Shown here piece by piece: positions 29,198-39,897 of a DNA stretch of 64,000 nucleotides. Origin of the DNA: Yersinia aldovae ATCC 35236 (GTDB taxonomy: Bacteria > Pseudomonadota > Gammaproteobacteria > Enterobacterales > Enterobacteriaceae); the NCBI RefSeq assembly GCF_000173735.1, contig NZ_ACCB01000022.1, positions 1-64,000 on the forward strand. Direction: 5' to 3'. The first letter of the stretch is position 1. Each line of letters begins with the position of its first letter. A program made the translations under genes and the position numbers. Below the pieces are notes generated by a model that did not search any database, was not told the origin of the DNA, and was given only the letters and a program-made list of their open reading frames with translations.

Positions 29198-29399
29198 TTG
29201 ACGTTGACGGCCCCTAAACTCTGGAGCGGTGGGCATTATCGGCCATGAGCCAGTAAATAGCAAGGCAACACGCGCTGACCGGTGCTTTCTTGTCCAGCCA
29301 TCATCAACTTAGCGTTAAATCTATTTTCCTCAGACACTAAAATCGCCGATGATAGCCTTTATGCAGGTAACGGCGAATGGCAAGTAACAGGAGGCGGTG

Positions 29400-29780
29400 A
29401 TGCCATCAAAATACGCTAGCGTGGATCAAAATGGGTCTGACGCCGCCCGGCAAGACACTCCGCCCCATCAGGACAGCTTTCGTCAACGGGTATTCTATGT
29501 GGTTGCTGCTATTCCTCATGGTCAGGTAGCAACTTATGGCGATATTGCGCAACTCATCGGCTCCCCCAGAGCGGCCAGGCAGGTGGGTGGCGTATTGAAA
29601 CGCTTACCTGAAGGCTCGACGCTGCCTTGGTTCCGGGTGATCAACCGTTATGGTGAAATATCGCTGACCGGCGAAGATTACCTGAGGCAAAAGAAGGCGC
29701 TACAGGCCGAAGGAATCGAAATGGATGCGGCTGGCCGGGTTGACTTACCACAGTATCGTTGGAAAAACCGAACAAAATAG
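29400..29780 (+). CDS. atl: Alkyltransferase-like protein (Atl, YbaZ)
   Basis: A DNA damage-recognition protein of the O6-alkylguanine transferase family, 126 residues. It has the fold motifs FYVVAAIPHGQVATYGDIAQLIGSPRAARQVGG, but the catalytic motif PCHRV is replaced by PWFRV, so the acceptor Cys is Trp and no methyl transfer is possible. Such proteins flag O6-alkylguanine for nucleotide excision repair. AGGAGG is five bases before ATG 29400; a GTG one codon earlier is a less likely start. Confidence 0.94.
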   Translation: MPSKYASVDQNGSDAARQDTPPHQDSFRQRVFYVVAAIPHGQVATYGDIAQLIGSPRAARQVGGVLKRLPEGSTLPWFRVINRYGEISLTGEDYLRQKKALQAEGIEMDAAGRVDLPQYRWKNRTK

Positions 29781-29813
29781 CGCCACAGCATAACGAGTAG
29801 CCTGCGGCGCTAT
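29777..29813. terminator. Hairpin between convergent atl and ybaY
   Basis: ATAGCGCC and GGCGCTAT form an 8-bp stem with a long loop overlapping the atl stop. It lies between converging genes; no T-run follows. Confidence 0.5.
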
Positions 29814-29835
29814 GTCAGTTTATGCGTGTGTGGGA

Positions 29836-30369
29836 CTACTGTATGGTCGCAACGCCTGGTGTCGGTGCTGCCAGAGGCGTTGTCTCGATCGCGACAGAGG
29901 TAACAGGAACCAGCAACAAATTAGCCTGGGTGCCTGCACCACGGTTTATCACTTCCGCAATGGTATCAGTGATAAACAATAGCCGCCCGTTATGGGTAAC
30001 GGCTGCACTGACGATTATCCGTGCATTTGGCTGAATATCTGCTGGGTTAAACGGCAAAATGTAATTAAACGGTGCCTGCTTACCCTCAGTGCGCATCGCT
30101 TTCTGACTAATCACCCGTGATGGTGCATCAGCCAGTGAAGCATCCGACAGCGTGACGGTCACTACCGCATCGGGTGGTAATGCTACGCGCTCGCGGATAT
30201 TCACGGTCCCCTTCACCGCAGGTTGTGCAATAGCGGCGTTCGCCGTTGATGAGCCTGCGGGCGCAGGTACCGGAACATCAGCCCCTTGATGAGCACAACC
30301 GGCCAGGCTGACCACAACGGCTGCACCACCCACGATCTGCCAGAATTTCATTGGTTGCCAAGGTTTCAT
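29836..30369 (-). CDS. ybaY: YbaY family lipoprotein
   Basis: A predicted lipoprotein of 177 residues with a signal peptide ending in the lipobox SLAGC. A Pro/Ala-rich linker follows, then a beta-sandwich domain carrying VTVTLSDASLADAPSRVISQKAMRTEGKQAPFNYILPFNPADIQPNARI, typical of YbaY. Function is not established. ATG 30369 is chosen because GGAG lies eight bases upstream; Met at 30342 is an alternative that would also leave a good signal peptide. It is convergent with atl. Confidence 0.92.
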   Translation of the reverse strand: MKPWQPMKFWQIVGGAAVVVSLAGCAHQGADVPVPAPAGSSTANAAIAQPAVKGTVNIRERVALPPDAVVTVTLSDASLADAPSRVISQKAMRTEGKQAPFNYILPFNPADIQPNARIIVSAAVTHNGRLLFITDTIAEVINRGAGTQANLLLVPVTSVAIETTPLAAPTPGVATIQ

Positions 30370-30623
30370 AGGTCGCACTCCTTCTTATTATTAAGATGCA
30401 GGCTATTGACATAAGCTTGCGTTTAATAAGTGGCTTCAACCACCTAGCAAGCTAATTATAGCACAAAGTGCTATTTATTATCAGTTCATACCCAATTAAG
30501 CTATTTATCAGACGATTCCTTATCAGAAAATCAGCAACAAATTTGGCTTTCACCGCAATATATTGACGACTGACCAGCAGATTCAGCACACTGTGTATGA
30601 ACTCAATTATCAGAGGCCACAAC

Positions 30624-31484
30624 ATGAGCCAGGCATTACAAAAACTGCTCGATCTACTCTTTCTGGAAAAAATTGAGGAAGGGATATTCCGTGGCCAAAG
30701 TGAAGACTTGGGCTTGCGTCAGGTCTTTGGTGGCCAAGTGGTGGGTCAGGCTATTTATGCAGCCAAGCAGACGGTGCCCGCAGAGCGCGCTGCCCACTCT
30801 TTCCACAGCTATTTTTTGCGCCCCGGCGACAGCAGCAAACCCATAATCTATGATGTAGAAACCCTGCGTGATGGCACCAGTTTTAGCGCCCGTCGGGTCA
30901 GCGCGATTCAAAATGGCAAGCCCATCTTCTATATGACGGCCTCATTCCAAAGCCAGGAAGCCGGTTTCGAACACCAAAACACCATGCCGAATGTGCCGCC
31001 ACCTGAAGGTTTGATGTCTGAAACTGACATTGCCCATAAGTTTGCTCATTTAATTCCTGAAAAAGTGCGGGAAAAATTTATTGGCCATCAGCCCATTGAA
31101 ATGCGCCCGGTAAAGTTCCACAACCCGCTGCAAGGCGCAGTGGCCGAACCGCATCGCGCTGTCTGGTTCCGTGCTAACGGCACCATGCCAAATGATTTAT
31201 CGGTTCATCAATATTTACTGGGGTATGCCTCAGATTTCAATTTCCTGCCTACCGCCTTGCAACCTCACGGCATCGGTTTCCTTGAGCCAGGCGTGCAAAT
31301 TGCCACCATTGACCATTCTATGTGGTTCCACCGGCCATTCCGTTTGGATGATTGGCTGCTTTATGCGGTCGAAAGCACGTCAGCCTCTGGTGCACGCGGC
31401 TTTGTTCGCGGGCAGATATACAACCGTAAAGGTGTATTGGTGGCCTCTACAGTGCAGGAAGGGGTTATCCGATTACATCGTTGA
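30624..31484 (+). CDS. tesB: Acyl-CoA thioesterase II
   Basis: Hydrolyses medium- and long-chain acyl-CoA in the cytoplasm. The 286-residue protein contains two hot-dog domains: the first around [16 protein letters not shown] and [11 protein letters not shown], the second around [14 protein letters not shown] (with the catalytic Asp) and [11 protein letters not shown] 30624 gives the E. coli length and start (MSQALQKLL). A terminator shared with convergent amtB follows. Confidence 0.97.
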   Translation: MSQALQKLLDLLFLEKIEEGIFRGQSEDLGLRQVFGGQVVGQAIYAAKQTVPAERAAHSFHSYFLRPGDSSKPIIYDVETLRDGTSFSARRVSAIQNGKPIFYMTASFQSQEAGFEHQNTMPNVPPPEGLMSETDIAHKFAHLIPEKVREKFIGHQPIEMRPVKFHNPLQGAVAEPHRAVWFRANGTMPNDLSVHQYLLGYASDFNFLPTALQPHGIGFLEPGVQIATIDHSMWFHRPFRLDDWLLYAVESTSASGARGFVRGQIYNRKGVLVASTVQEGVIRLHR

Positions 31485-31500
31485 TACCAGCCAAATAGAT

Positions 31501-31540
31501 AAGGGGCGATATCTTCATCGCCCCTTTTACTTTCTTATTA
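31501..31540. terminator. Bidirectional terminator between tesB and amtB
   Basis: AAGGGGCGAT and ATCGCCCCTT form a 10-bp stem with a six-base loop. TTTTACTTTCTTATTATTT follows on the plus strand, and A-rich sequence lies on the other side. Confidence 0.85.
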
Positions 31541-31562
31541 TTTATTTTCTAACATTGCTAAC

Positions 31563-32855
31563 TTACTGATTATAAGCATTTTCGCCGTGGCTATTAACAT
31601 CCAACCCTTCGCGTTCTTGTTCTTCTGGCACCCTCAGGCCCACAACCAAATCAGCGATTTTGAAGGCAACGAAGGCAACAACACCAGACCAAACCAGACA
31701 TACACCGACGCTGAATAACTGGACACCGACCTGATGACCCATCGTGACACCCGCAGCATAACCTGTACCTCCCAATGAAGCAGAGGTGAAAACGCCGGTT
31801 AAGATACAGCCGATAATCCCACAAACGCCGTGGATACCAAACACATCACAGGTATCATCTACACGCAGCCATTTCTTCAGCAGAACCACGCCCCACAGAC
31901 CAGCAACACCCCCGACCAAGCCGATAATCAGTGCGCCCCCGACCCCCACCGTACCCGCAGCGGGAGTGATCGCAACCAAACCTGCGATACATCCTGAACA
32001 TGCGCCCAACAATGAAGGCTTGCCGCGTAAAATCCATTCGGCAAATACCCAGGACAAAATAGCCCCGGCAGTGGCGACCACGGTATTTAGGAAGGCAAGT
32101 GCCGCAATTTCGTTAGCTGCACTGGCTGAACCGGCATTGAAACCAAACCAGCCAATATACAAAATGGCAGTGCCGGTAAACACCATCGGTAAGTTATGCG
32201 GTTTGAATGCTTCTTTGCCGAAACCTGCGCGTTTGCCCAGTAAATAAGCGCCTACCAAGCCCGCAATCGCCGCATTAATGTGTACAACGGTGCCGCCAGC
32301 AAAGTCCAGCGCACCATCCATTGCCAGGAAACCGCCGCCCCACACCATATGCGCCATTGGCAGATAGGAGAAGGTGAACCACAGCGCCGCAAAGATTAAT
32401 ACCGCAGAGAAACGAATACGTTCAGCGAATGATCCCACCACCAATGCCACCGTGATACAGGCAAATGACGCCTGAAATACCACATGGATATATTGATAGA
32501 AGGTGCCACTCAAGCTGGTCAGGCCAATACCTTTCAGCATTGCCATATCAAAACCACCGAAGAAAGCATTACCGGCACTAAATGCCAGGCTGTAACCGTA
32601 GAGAATCCACAGAACGCACACCAGCGCAAAACTCACCATCACCTGCGTCATCATCGACAACACGTTTTTAGAGCGCAGTAGGCCACCGTAGAACAGGGCA
32701 ATACCGGGGACAGTCATAAACAAAACTAAAGCGGTACAGATCATCATAAAAGCATTATCTGCTTTATCAGCCACAGCCGGGGCTGCGGCCATTGCCAAAG
32801 AAGGCAGCATCGCTGCCGTACTCAGGCCCAACATGGATAAAAGTTTTTTCATCAT
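31563..32855 (-). CDS. amtB: Ammonium transporter AmtB
   Basis: Trimeric inner-membrane ammonia channel active under nitrogen limitation. About 430 residues, with a cleaved signal sequence (MKKLLSMLGLSTAAMLPSLAMA) and eleven membrane helices. Family motifs include GIALFYGGLLRSKNVLSM, FAERIRFSAVLIFAALWF and the pore His segment GGTVVHINAAIAGLVGA; the second pore His is in DVFGIHGVCGIIG. Two adjacent ATG codons (32855, 32852) could serve as start. It lies 36 bp after glnK in one operon, and GlnK binds and closes the channel. Confidence 0.96.
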   Translation of the reverse strand: MMKKLLSMLGLSTAAMLPSLAMAAAPAVADKADNAFMMICTALVLFMTVPGIALFYGGLLRSKNVLSMMTQVMVSFALVCVLWILYGYSLAFSAGNAFFGGFDMAMLKGIGLTSLSGTFYQYIHVVFQASFACITVALVVGSFAERIRFSAVLIFAALWFTFSYLPMAHMVWGGGFLAMDGALDFAGGTVVHINAAIAGLVGAYLLGKRAGFGKEAFKPHNLPMVFTGTAILYIGWFGFNAGSASAANEIAALAFLNTVVATAGAILSWVFAEWILRGKPSLLGACSGCIAGLVAITPAAGTVGVGGALIIGLVGGVAGLWGVVLLKKWLRVDDTCDVFGIHGVCGIIGCILTGVFTSASLGGTGYAAGVTMGHQVGVQLFSVGVCLVWSGVVAFVAFKIADLVVGLRVPEEQEREGLDVNSHGENAYNQ

Positions 32856-32891
32856 CAACCCATCCCTATTCACTCAATTTGAGCCTACAAA

Positions 32892-33230
32892 TTACAGTGC
32901 TGATTCGTCTGTTTCGCCAGTACGGATGCGAATAACACGTTGCAATTCAGCAACGAAAATTTTGCCATCACCAATCTTGCCGGTGTAGGCCGCCTTACTG
33001 ATCACATCAATCACTTCATCCAATTGGTCGTCGGCAATCGCGACATCAATCTTTACTTTAGGTAAGAAATTGACGCTGTATTCCGCTCCCCGATAGAGTT
33101 CTGCATGTCCTTTCTGACGACCAAATCCTTTGACTTCGGTTACGGTCAGCCCCTGAATACCCACAGAGGATAAGGCTTCACGCACATCCTCGAGTTTAAA
33201 TGGTTTTATCACCACGGTAACCAGCTTCAT
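32892..33230 (-). CDS. glnK: Nitrogen regulatory PII protein GlnK
   Basis: PII signal protein of 112 residues that senses 2-oxoglutarate, ATP/ADP and uridylylation. The T-loop tyrosine is Tyr51 in ELYRGAEYSV; AYTGKIGDGKIFV is the PII signature. Upstream in-frame residues are not part of the family, and ATG 33230 (MKLVTVVIKPFKLEDVREAL) is the real start. A sigma54 promoter and an NtrC-like site lie upstream, and amtB follows. Confidence 0.97.
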   Translation of the reverse strand: MKLVTVVIKPFKLEDVREALSSVGIQGLTVTEVKGFGRQKGHAELYRGAEYSVNFLPKVKIDVAIADDQLDEVIDVISKAAYTGKIGDGKIFVAELQRVIRIRTGETDESAL

Positions 33231-33299
33231 ATTTTCCCCTTCTCGAGTTAAGTCGAATTTATCTCCGCCACCCACACATGCCTGCCACAAAACAAATAA

Positions 33300-33315
33300 A
33301 GCAAAGGCTATGCCA
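33300..33315 (-). promoter_or_regulatory. Sigma54 promoter of glnK-amtB
   Basis: On the minus strand TGGCATAGCCTTTGCT has the invariant GG (-24) and GC (-12) doublets with the required ten bases between them, about 70 bp before glnK. This matches nitrogen control of glnK-amtB in enterobacteria. Confidence 0.8.
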
Positions 33316-33422
33316 CAAATTGAGCAGACCATGATTTAGCGTCGAAATGGCAGATACAGGCAGGTCAAACGGACTGATTCAGAGGAGATATGAGATTAGC
33401 GATGGCAGTGAACAGTTTTTGC

Positions 33423-33437
33423 GCACCAAAAGAGTGC
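33423..33437. promoter_or_regulatory. Probable NtrC binding site
   Basis: GCACC-AAAAG-AGTGC is an inverted repeat of the NtrC enhancer type, about 110 bp upstream of the sigma54 promoter. Only one site is clear; NtrC sites usually come in pairs. Confidence 0.55.
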
Positions 33438-33563
33438 GATATGCGTCACAAAAGTGCGTGCGCCCTTCGCTGCACAATTGCTCTGCCTGATTAGGGTGCT
33501 CCAGTCATCATAGATGTGCATTAATAGAGCGATAACATCGTAGCCGTAGGGTTCTGGGAAAGA

Positions 33564-33586
33564 TGGGGCCATGACCTTCAGCCCCA
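33564..33586 (-). terminator. Probable terminator after mdlB
   Basis: TGGGGC and GCCCCA pair across an 11-base loop just beyond the mdlB stop, followed on the minus strand by TCTTTCCC. Confidence 0.45.
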
Positions 33587-33597
33587 ACGGAGTTTTG

Positions 33598-35376
33598 TTA
33601 ACTCACCGCGCTTTCAACTTGATCAATTGCGGCCAAGTCTTCACTGACTAACTGCAATTGGTACATCTGATAATAGCGCCCATGAGCAGCCAGCAATGCC
33701 TGATGCTTACCTTGTTCAACCGCGACACCGCGATGCAACACCAAAATAGTATCAGCATCAACAATCGTTGAAAGGCGATGGGCAATGACCACCAGCGTGG
33801 TATTTTGGCGAATCAACTGCAACGCTCGCTGTATCGCCTGCTCGGTGCCAGAGTCAATGTTAGCGGTTGCTTCGTCGAGGATCAGGATTTGCGGCGTCTG
33901 CACCAACACCCGCGCCATCGCCAGCAACTGCTTTTGCCCCACAGACAACGTATTGCCTTGCTCACCCAGCAAACTGTGCAAACCGTCAGGTAAGGCGCGA
34001 ACTAACGGTGCCAGTTGTACTGTTTCAAGTGCATCCCACACTTGCTGCTCACTGATATCACGCCCCAGCGTCACATTGGCAAAAAACGAGTCAGCCAATA
34101 CCACCGGGTCCTGCTGCACCATAGCCACCCCATGACGCAGAGTTTGGTGAGATAACCCCGACAACAACCGCCCATCGAGCAATATCTCACCATGCACGAC
34201 CGGATAATAACCCATCAGCAGGTTAGCTAACGTACTCTTGCCACTGCCGGTATGCCCCACCAACGCGATAAAACCGCGTGAGGGCACATCAAGAGAGATG
34301 TTTTGCAGCACCATCTTGTCGCTACGATACGCAAAACTGACATTATTAACCTGAATACGGCCACTGGTCAGAGGGCGATCATCGGTGCCATAACCCTGTT
34401 GAGCGCGATCCATCAGGTCAAAAATGCGTTCGCCCGCAACCACAGCTTGCTGCAAGACTGATTGCTGTGAAGTCAGTTCAATTAATGGTTCATTCAGGCG
34501 GCCAAGGTAATTAATGAAGGCATACAGGACACCAACCCCAACCGAACCTTCCGGGCTGAAGCCAAATAACAGCAATAAACCACATAACACCAGTGCTGAA
34601 AATAGGCTTAATAATGGGCGTAATAAAAAGCCCTCCAGCCGCAGCGTCTGCATACGCGCAACGTAGTGGGCGCGACTGGCTGATGCCATCCGTTCGCCAA
34701 ATCGGGCTTGTTGGCGGAATTGCTGAATGACGCTCATCCCATTGATGACTTCATTAAAACCGTCGTTAATATCAGCCAGATAAGCCCTTACACGGCGCAC
34801 GATCGGCGTACTGTAGCGCTGATAAATCGCCATAACCACCAGCACCGCAGGGAAAATACAGATTGAAATCAGCGCCATGCGCCAGTCCAGGCTGAACATT
34901 GCCACCAGCATTGCGCCAATCAGCGCCGCACTTTTCAATACCGTCGACACCACCATGACATACAAATCTTTGATAACTTCAGTATCGTTGGTTACGCGAG
35001 AAATCAATTGCCCTACCGGTTGAGTATCAAACGCGCTGAGCGGTTGACGCAAAGCCGCATCCATCACTTCAATTCGCAGGCGTTGCACCACACCAACGGC
35101 CGCACGATTAAACAACAATGCCTGAAAATAGTGCAATGCTGCCGCCAATAGTTGCAGTAGCAGATAAGCGAATGCCAAACCACTAACCAACCCTAGCGGA
35201 AGAGTGCCTTTTGCCACCACATGGTCAATGAAATAGCTGATCAGCAGCGGGCCACTGACTTCTGCGGCCGCCGCTATCCACAACATCAATACCGCCAACC
35301 CCAACGGCTTACGGTACGCGGAACCATAGGAAAGCAGGCGTTTTAGTGTTGGCCAAAGTTGCTGAACCTTACTCAT
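33598..35376 (-). CDS. mdlB: ABC exporter half-transporter MdlB
   Basis: A membrane-fused ABC half-transporter of 592 residues, thought to pair with MdlA as a heterodimeric exporter of unknown substrate. The N-terminal half has six membrane helices; the C-terminal ATPase has Walker [10 protein letters not shown], Walker B ILILDEAT and switch His in IAHRLST. The signature is the less usual LSVGQKQL, as in E. coli MdlB. ATG 35376 is chosen since it overlaps the mdlA stop by eight bases (ATGAGTAA); an upstream in-frame start lies inside mdlA. Confidence 0.95.
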   Translation of the reverse strand: MSKVQQLWPTLKRLLSYGSAYRKPLGLAVLMLWIAAAAEVSGPLLISYFIDHVVAKGTLPLGLVSGLAFAYLLLQLLAAALHYFQALLFNRAAVGVVQRLRIEVMDAALRQPLSAFDTQPVGQLISRVTNDTEVIKDLYVMVVSTVLKSAALIGAMLVAMFSLDWRMALISICIFPAVLVVMAIYQRYSTPIVRRVRAYLADINDGFNEVINGMSVIQQFRQQARFGERMASASRAHYVARMQTLRLEGFLLRPLLSLFSALVLCGLLLLFGFSPEGSVGVGVLYAFINYLGRLNEPLIELTSQQSVLQQAVVAGERIFDLMDRAQQGYGTDDRPLTSGRIQVNNVSFAYRSDKMVLQNISLDVPSRGFIALVGHTGSGKSTLANLLMGYYPVVHGEILLDGRLLSGLSHQTLRHGVAMVQQDPVVLADSFFANVTLGRDISEQQVWDALETVQLAPLVRALPDGLHSLLGEQGNTLSVGQKQLLAMARVLVQTPQILILDEATANIDSGTEQAIQRALQLIRQNTTLVVIAHRLSTIVDADTILVLHRGVAVEQGKHQALLAAHGRYYQMYQLQLVSEDLAAIDQVESAVS

Positions 35377-37135
35377 CTGCTGGCACCTCTGGCTCACCCT
35401 CGTCCAGTGCGGCCTCTAATTGCTGATAACGGTACATCTCCCGGTACCAACCGGATTGATTGACCAATAAGTTATGTGCTCCGCGCTGCACCACCGTGCC
35501 ATGCTGCATCACCAGAATTTCGCAGGCCTCGGTCAACGCAGAGAGACGATGCGCGCTAATAATCACCGTGCGATACTCTCCCCACTCACGCAGGTTTTTC
35601 AGAATTTGATATTCGGTCTGGCCATCAACGGCGGAAAGAGCATCATCAAGAATGAGAATTTCGGTCTCTAACAGCAGTGCTCTGGCAATAGAAATACGCT
35701 GTTTCTGCCCACCAGAAAGCATCACGCCACGCTCACCAACCTCGGTGTCATAACCTTGGGGCAGACGCAAAATATCCTCATGCACACTGGCTAAACGAGC
35801 GGCCCGCTCAATCTGCGCTGGTGTGGCGTCAGGTTTACCCAAAGCAATATTACCAGCAACAGTATCGGAGAACAGGAAAGGGGTCTGACTGACCACCGAT
35901 AAACGGCCACGCCAATCATTTAAACGCAGATCCGCCAGCGGATGCCCTTGATAACAAATGGCACCATCATCTACATCAAATTGCCGCTGAATCAGTGCCA
36001 ATAAGGTACTTTTACCCGAACCGGTTGGCCCGCACAGCCCCAGCATTTGGCCTGGAACCAATTTCAGCGCCACATCATGTAATGCCGGTTGTTCAGTGGC
36101 AGGATAATGGAAATGGCGAATATTTACCGTTAATGTGCCGCGCCCGTCAGATAATTCGATATCACCGTCTTTAACCACCGGCGCTTCTTCGAGCAAACTG
36201 CGAATGCGACTATAGGCGGCACTCCCGCGTTCCACGATATTAAACATCCAGGCCAATGCCAGCATCGGCCAGATCATCAGCCCCAGATACATCACAAAAC
36301 TGGTTAATTGCCCCAAGGTAATACTGTGGTTAACCACCATCCAACTACCGCCGCCAATGGCTAATAAATTGGCAACACCGATAGCAATATAAATAGTCGG
36401 ATCAAAACGGGCATCAATACGTGCCACATACATATTTCTGGCACCGGCCTCTGATGCCACCTGCGCAAACTGCTGCGACTGGCTCTCTTCCAGCCCAAAG
36501 GCCTTAATCATGCGGATACTGGTGAGGCTTTCTTGCGCCTGATTATTGAGCATTGAGAAAGCGCCTTGGGCTGATTTGAAACGTTGATGCAGTTGGTCGC
36601 CGTAATATTTGATCACCACCGCCATCACAGGCATCGGTAACAGTGATAGCAGGGTTAATTGCCAGCTAATTTGGGTACTCATCACAATCAATACCGCGCA
36701 GCCCATCACCAGTGAATCAACCAACGTTAGCACCCCCTCGCCTGCGGCAAAAACCACGCGGTCGACATCGTTGGTCGCTCGGGCCATCAAATCACCAGTG
36801 CGATGACGCTGATAGAAGCCAGGAGCCTGCCGACTAAGTTGGCGATAGAAATTAGCCCGTAACTCCACGGCCAATTGATAAGACGCACCGAATAAGAGCA
36901 CTCGCCAGACATAACGCAGCAGATAAACCACCACCGCAGTCACTAGCATGACACCAATCCACACCAGTAACCTATCGGCGGACATCTGTTTAGCGCTAAT
37001 GCCATCCACAATTACCCCTACCAGCTTAGGTGGCAATAATTGCAGAACTGCAATAATAATCAGCAACAGCACCGCACCTACATAGCGACGCCATTCTCGG
37101 CGGAAATACCAGCCTAATTGTGCAAACAGTCTCAC
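35369..37135 (-). CDS. mdlA: ABC exporter half-transporter MdlA
   Basis: Partner half-transporter, 588 residues, with six membrane helices followed by an ATPase: Walker [10 protein letters not shown], signature MLSGGQKQR, Walker [13 protein letters not shown] (Asp in place of the catalytic Glu, as is common in one half of heterodimeric exporters) and ISAHRLSAL. The start codon is GTG at 37135, giving [18 protein letters not shown] as in E. coli. It overlaps mdlB and follows decR on the same strand after a gap of about 80 bp. Confidence 0.95.
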   Translation of the reverse strand: MRLFAQLGWYFRREWRRYVGAVLLLIIIAVLQLLPPKLVGVIVDGISAKQMSADRLLVWIGVMLVTAVVVYLLRYVWRVLLFGASYQLAVELRANFYRQLSRQAPGFYQRHRTGDLMARATNDVDRVVFAAGEGVLTLVDSLVMGCAVLIVMSTQISWQLTLLSLLPMPVMAVVIKYYGDQLHQRFKSAQGAFSMLNNQAQESLTSIRMIKAFGLEESQSQQFAQVASEAGARNMYVARIDARFDPTIYIAIGVANLLAIGGGSWMVVNHSITLGQLTSFVMYLGLMIWPMLALAWMFNIVERGSAAYSRIRSLLEEAPVVKDGDIELSDGRGTLTVNIRHFHYPATEQPALHDVALKLVPGQMLGLCGPTGSGKSTLLALIQRQFDVDDGAICYQGHPLADLRLNDWRGRLSVVSQTPFLFSDTVAGNIALGKPDATPAQIERAARLASVHEDILRLPQGYDTEVGERGVMLSGGQKQRISIARALLLETEILILDDALSAVDGQTEYQILKNLREWGEYRTVIISAHRLSALTEACEILVMQHGTVVQRGAHNLLVNQSGWYREMYRYQQLEAALDEGEPEVPADE

Positions 37136-37214
37136 TCGGTTTTATTCCTGGTCTAACAACAAATTAGAGGGATGTTCTTCCCGCTAAACGAGAATACCCT
37201 TGCTAAAACAGTAT

Positions 37215-37676
37215 TCACTCGGGGACAGGTAGTACCGTGGTGTATTTAATCTTCTCCATCGCAAAACTCGATGTCACATCAATCAGCCCCGGTACGCCGT
37301 TCACCATACGTTTGTAAAAACTATCGTAACTTTTCATATCAGCAACTTCGACCTGCATAAGATAATCAAATTCACCTGCCATACGGTAAAATGCTAACAC
37401 CTCAGGCATTTGCTTAGTAAATTCAACAAACTCCTGATACCAGCCACTATTATGCTGCTGCGTCTTGATCAGTACAAATGCTGTCAATCCTAATCCTAAC
37501 TTTTCGCTATCCAGTAACGCCACCCGCCCGCGAATAAATCCCTCATCCTCCAGGCGTTTCAAGCGTTTCCAGCAAGGCGTCGAGGTCAGATTAACGGCTT
37601 CAGCCAGTACTTGCAGTGATTGCGTACAGTCTTCTTGCAGCATACGGAGTAACTTGCGGTCTGTTTTATCTAACAT
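37215..37676 (-). CDS. decR: Lrp/AsnC-family regulator DecR (YbaO)
   Basis: Cysteine-responsive transcription factor of the Lrp family, 153 residues. The N-terminal helix-turn-helix is within [27 protein letters not shown] (about 19-46) and the C-terminal RAM ligand domain follows ([17 protein letters not shown]). In E. coli DecR activates cysteine detoxification genes. Here it is divergent from a cysteine-synthase-fold gene across 125 bp, which fits direct control of that gene. ATG 37676 gives the family start [10 protein letters not shown]. Confidence 0.94.
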   Translation of the reverse strand: MLDKTDRKLLRMLQEDCTQSLQVLAEAVNLTSTPCWKRLKRLEDEGFIRGRVALLDSEKLGLGLTAFVLIKTQQHNSGWYQEFVEFTKQMPEVLAFYRMAGEFDYLMQVEVADMKSYDSFYKRMVNGVPGLIDVTSSFAMEKIKYTTVLPVPE

Positions 37677-37801
37677 ATCGGTCACCGATAGAATAAATTT
37701 CTACCATTTGGCGATAAAGAAGTAAAAATGGCAACGTTTTTTTCTTTGCTAACCGTTACTCTAGTCATCATTAGTTAACTCCCGACATCGCAGGCCATAA
37801 T

Positions 37802-38842
37802 ATGACCAATACTTGGGTAAAAAATGCTATCAGTGAAATAGAAGCTGATTTTCAACGCTCCGCTGATACTCACCTGATCCGCTTAAATTTACCGGCGTTT
37901 CCCGGCATCTATCTTTATTTAAAAGATGAAAGCACCCACCCGACGGGTAGTTTGAAACACCGTCTGGCACGCTCACTGTTTTTATATGGCTTATGTAATG
38001 GGTGGATAACCGAAGGGACAACCATCATTGAGGCTTCATCCGGCAGCACTGCGGTATCTGAAGCCTACTTTGCCCGCTTGATAGGCTTACCCTTCATTGC
38101 TGTTATGCCAAGCTGCACGGCACGGCGCAAAGTTGAACAGATCACCTTCTACGGTGGCCGCTGCCATTTTGTCGAGAGCGCCGGGCAGATTTATGCCGCC
38201 TCAGAACAATTGGCACATGACCTAAACGGCCATTACATGGATCAGTTCACTTATGCCGAACGTGCTACCGACTGGCGCGGCAATAATAATATTGCCGATA
38301 GCATCTTCCGCCAAATGGCGCGAGAACCGTTCACGGTCCCCGACTATATCGTGATGAGTGCTGGCACTGGCGGTACCTCAGCCACATTGGGCCGCTACAT
38401 TCGCTACCAAGGGCATGATACGCAACTGGTGGTAGTTGATCCGGAAAATTCGGTATTTTATGACTGTTTTTGCAATCGTGATCGCACGGTAACCGGCAGT
38501 TGTGGTAGCCGCATTGAAGGGATTGGCCGTCCACGGGCTGAACCTTCGTTTATTCCGGAAGTGATCGACAGCATGTTGCGTGTGCCTGATGCCGCCAGTG
38601 TGGCAACGATTCATTGGCTGGAAGGTATCCTGGGGCGCAAAGTTGGGGCTTCAACTGGCACTAACGTCTGGGGAGCCTTGCAGTTAGCCAAGCAGATGCG
38701 TGAGCAAGGTAAAACCGGTGCCATCGTGACCTTACTGTGTGACAGTGGTGAACGTTATCTGGATACTTATTACAACACTGAATGGGTCAGCAACAATATT
38801 GGTGACTTGACCCCATTCAGCAATGAATTAGCTAACCTATAA
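37802..38842 (+). CDS. PLP-dependent cysteine desulfhydrase-like protein (CcdA type)
   Basis: A fold-type II PLP enzyme of the cysteine synthase/cystathionine synthase family, 346 residues. PLP Lys52 is in [13 protein letters not shown], the substrate loop is [15 protein letters not shown], and the phosphate loop is [14 protein letters not shown]. Divergence from decR suggests it is the cysteine-induced desulfhydrase described as CcdA in Pantoea, which an Lrp-type regulator controls. The enzyme identity is inference; another beta-replacing activity is possible. A strong hairpin follows. Confidence 0.8.
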   Translation: MTNTWVKNAISEIEADFQRSADTHLIRLNLPAFPGIYLYLKDESTHPTGSLKHRLARSLFLYGLCNGWITEGTTIIEASSGSTAVSEAYFARLIGLPFIAVMPSCTARRKVEQITFYGGRCHFVESAGQIYAASEQLAHDLNGHYMDQFTYAERATDWRGNNNIADSIFRQMAREPFTVPDYIVMSAGTGGTSATLGRYIRYQGHDTQLVVVDPENSVFYDCFCNRDRTVTGSCGSRIEGIGRPRAEPSFIPEVIDSMLRVPDAASVATIHWLEGILGRKVGASTGTNVWGALQLAKQMREQGKTGAIVTLLCDSGERYLDTYYNTEWVSNNIGDLTPFSNELANL

Positions 38843-38866
38843 TCCCATGATAAAAAGCGGTTTTCC

Positions 38867-38899
38867 CGTATTAATCGATAATGGGGAAAACCGCCTTTC
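38867..38899 (+). terminator. Intrinsic terminator after the desulfhydrase-like gene
   Basis: GCGGTTTTCCC and GGGAAAACCGC form a perfect 11-bp stem followed by CTTTCT. Confidence 0.75.
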
Positions 38900-38979
38900 T
38901 GAAGAAAAAACCGGATGGTTATCCGGCTGGCTAATAGCTATCCCCAAAGTTCACTATCAAGAACCAAGGGCATATAACC

Positions 38980-39801
38980 TCAGAATTCGGGGGAATAGGT
39001 GAGGTGTGGTGAACTTAGCCAATGTTGCAAATAGTGGGCGACGCCTTGTTGCTCGCAGCGACCAATAACCTGTAAATGAGGTAACTCTTGTTTCAATTGA
39101 GGTAATGCATTACCCATCACTAATCCATGCCCAACGCGCGACAGCATCTCTTTGTCATTCATCGCATCACCAAATGCCATGCAGTCTGCCAGCGTTAAAC
39201 CGAGGTGATGGCTCAACCGTTCTAAAGCCGCTCCTTTGTTACATCCACGCGGCAAGACTTCCAGACAATCGATGGCCGAGAAACAGAAATCGGCCTCATT
39301 GCCCATCTGCTGCTCCAACTGTTCCTTGAGCGCCACCAATTCCTGATGGGGTGCAATGAAACAAATTTTGTGGTTTCCGGTCAGCGGTAATGTATCCAGT
39401 GCGGTGAGATGGAAATGAAAACCACTGGTTTTATGGGCTGCCAGTAGCGACGGATCATTACAATCGGTAAACCACCCCTCGTCACGGAATATATGGAGAG
39501 TGGCCGTGGTCTTCCAAGGAGTACGCAACACAAACGCCACCAGCTCCGCCGCTAAATCCATACCATACAGCGCTTCACCCTGCGCGTCACAAACCCGAGT
39601 ACCATTGCCAGTAATCAGATAACCGCCCAGGGAAAAATGAGATAAAATCCCTTTCATATCAAGATAATGGCGGCCTGTTGCAAAAGTGAGAATCACTCCG
39701 CTGTCCACAAGTTGATGTAGCGCGCTCAGTGTGGCACCACCAATATTATGATCACGCATCAACAAGGTTCCGTCCATATCAAAAGCGGCCAGGCGATACA
39801 T
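38980..39801 (-). CDS. cof: HAD phosphatase Cof (HMP-PP phosphatase)
   Basis: A Cof-type IIB HAD phosphatase of 273 residues; E. coli Cof hydrolyses the thiamin precursor HMP pyrophosphate. Motif I is [10 protein letters not shown] (Asp8, Asp10), motif II is FATGRHY, and motifs III/IV are NKGAALERL and [13 protein letters not shown]. It lies between decR and ybaE as in E. coli and is divergent from ybaE; a miniature element now occupies most of the gap. Confidence 0.95.
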   Translation of the reverse strand: MYRLAAFDMDGTLLMRDHNIGGATLSALHQLVDSGVILTFATGRHYLDMKGILSHFSLGGYLITGNGTRVCDAQGEALYGMDLAAELVAFVLRTPWKTTATLHIFRDEGWFTDCNDPSLLAAHKTSGFHFHLTALDTLPLTGNHKICFIAPHQELVALKEQLEQQMGNEADFCFSAIDCLEVLPRGCNKGAALERLSHHLGLTLADCMAFGDAMNDKEMLSRVGHGLVMGNALPQLKQELPHLQVIGRCEQQGVAHYLQHWLSSPHLTYSPEF

Positions 39802-39897
39802 TTAAAACCTCGAAGAATGTGAAATTAATGGCATGGATAAAATTATGACGTAGTATTTACGGAACTAATAGTGAACAAATAATTTAAACTATTCCGG

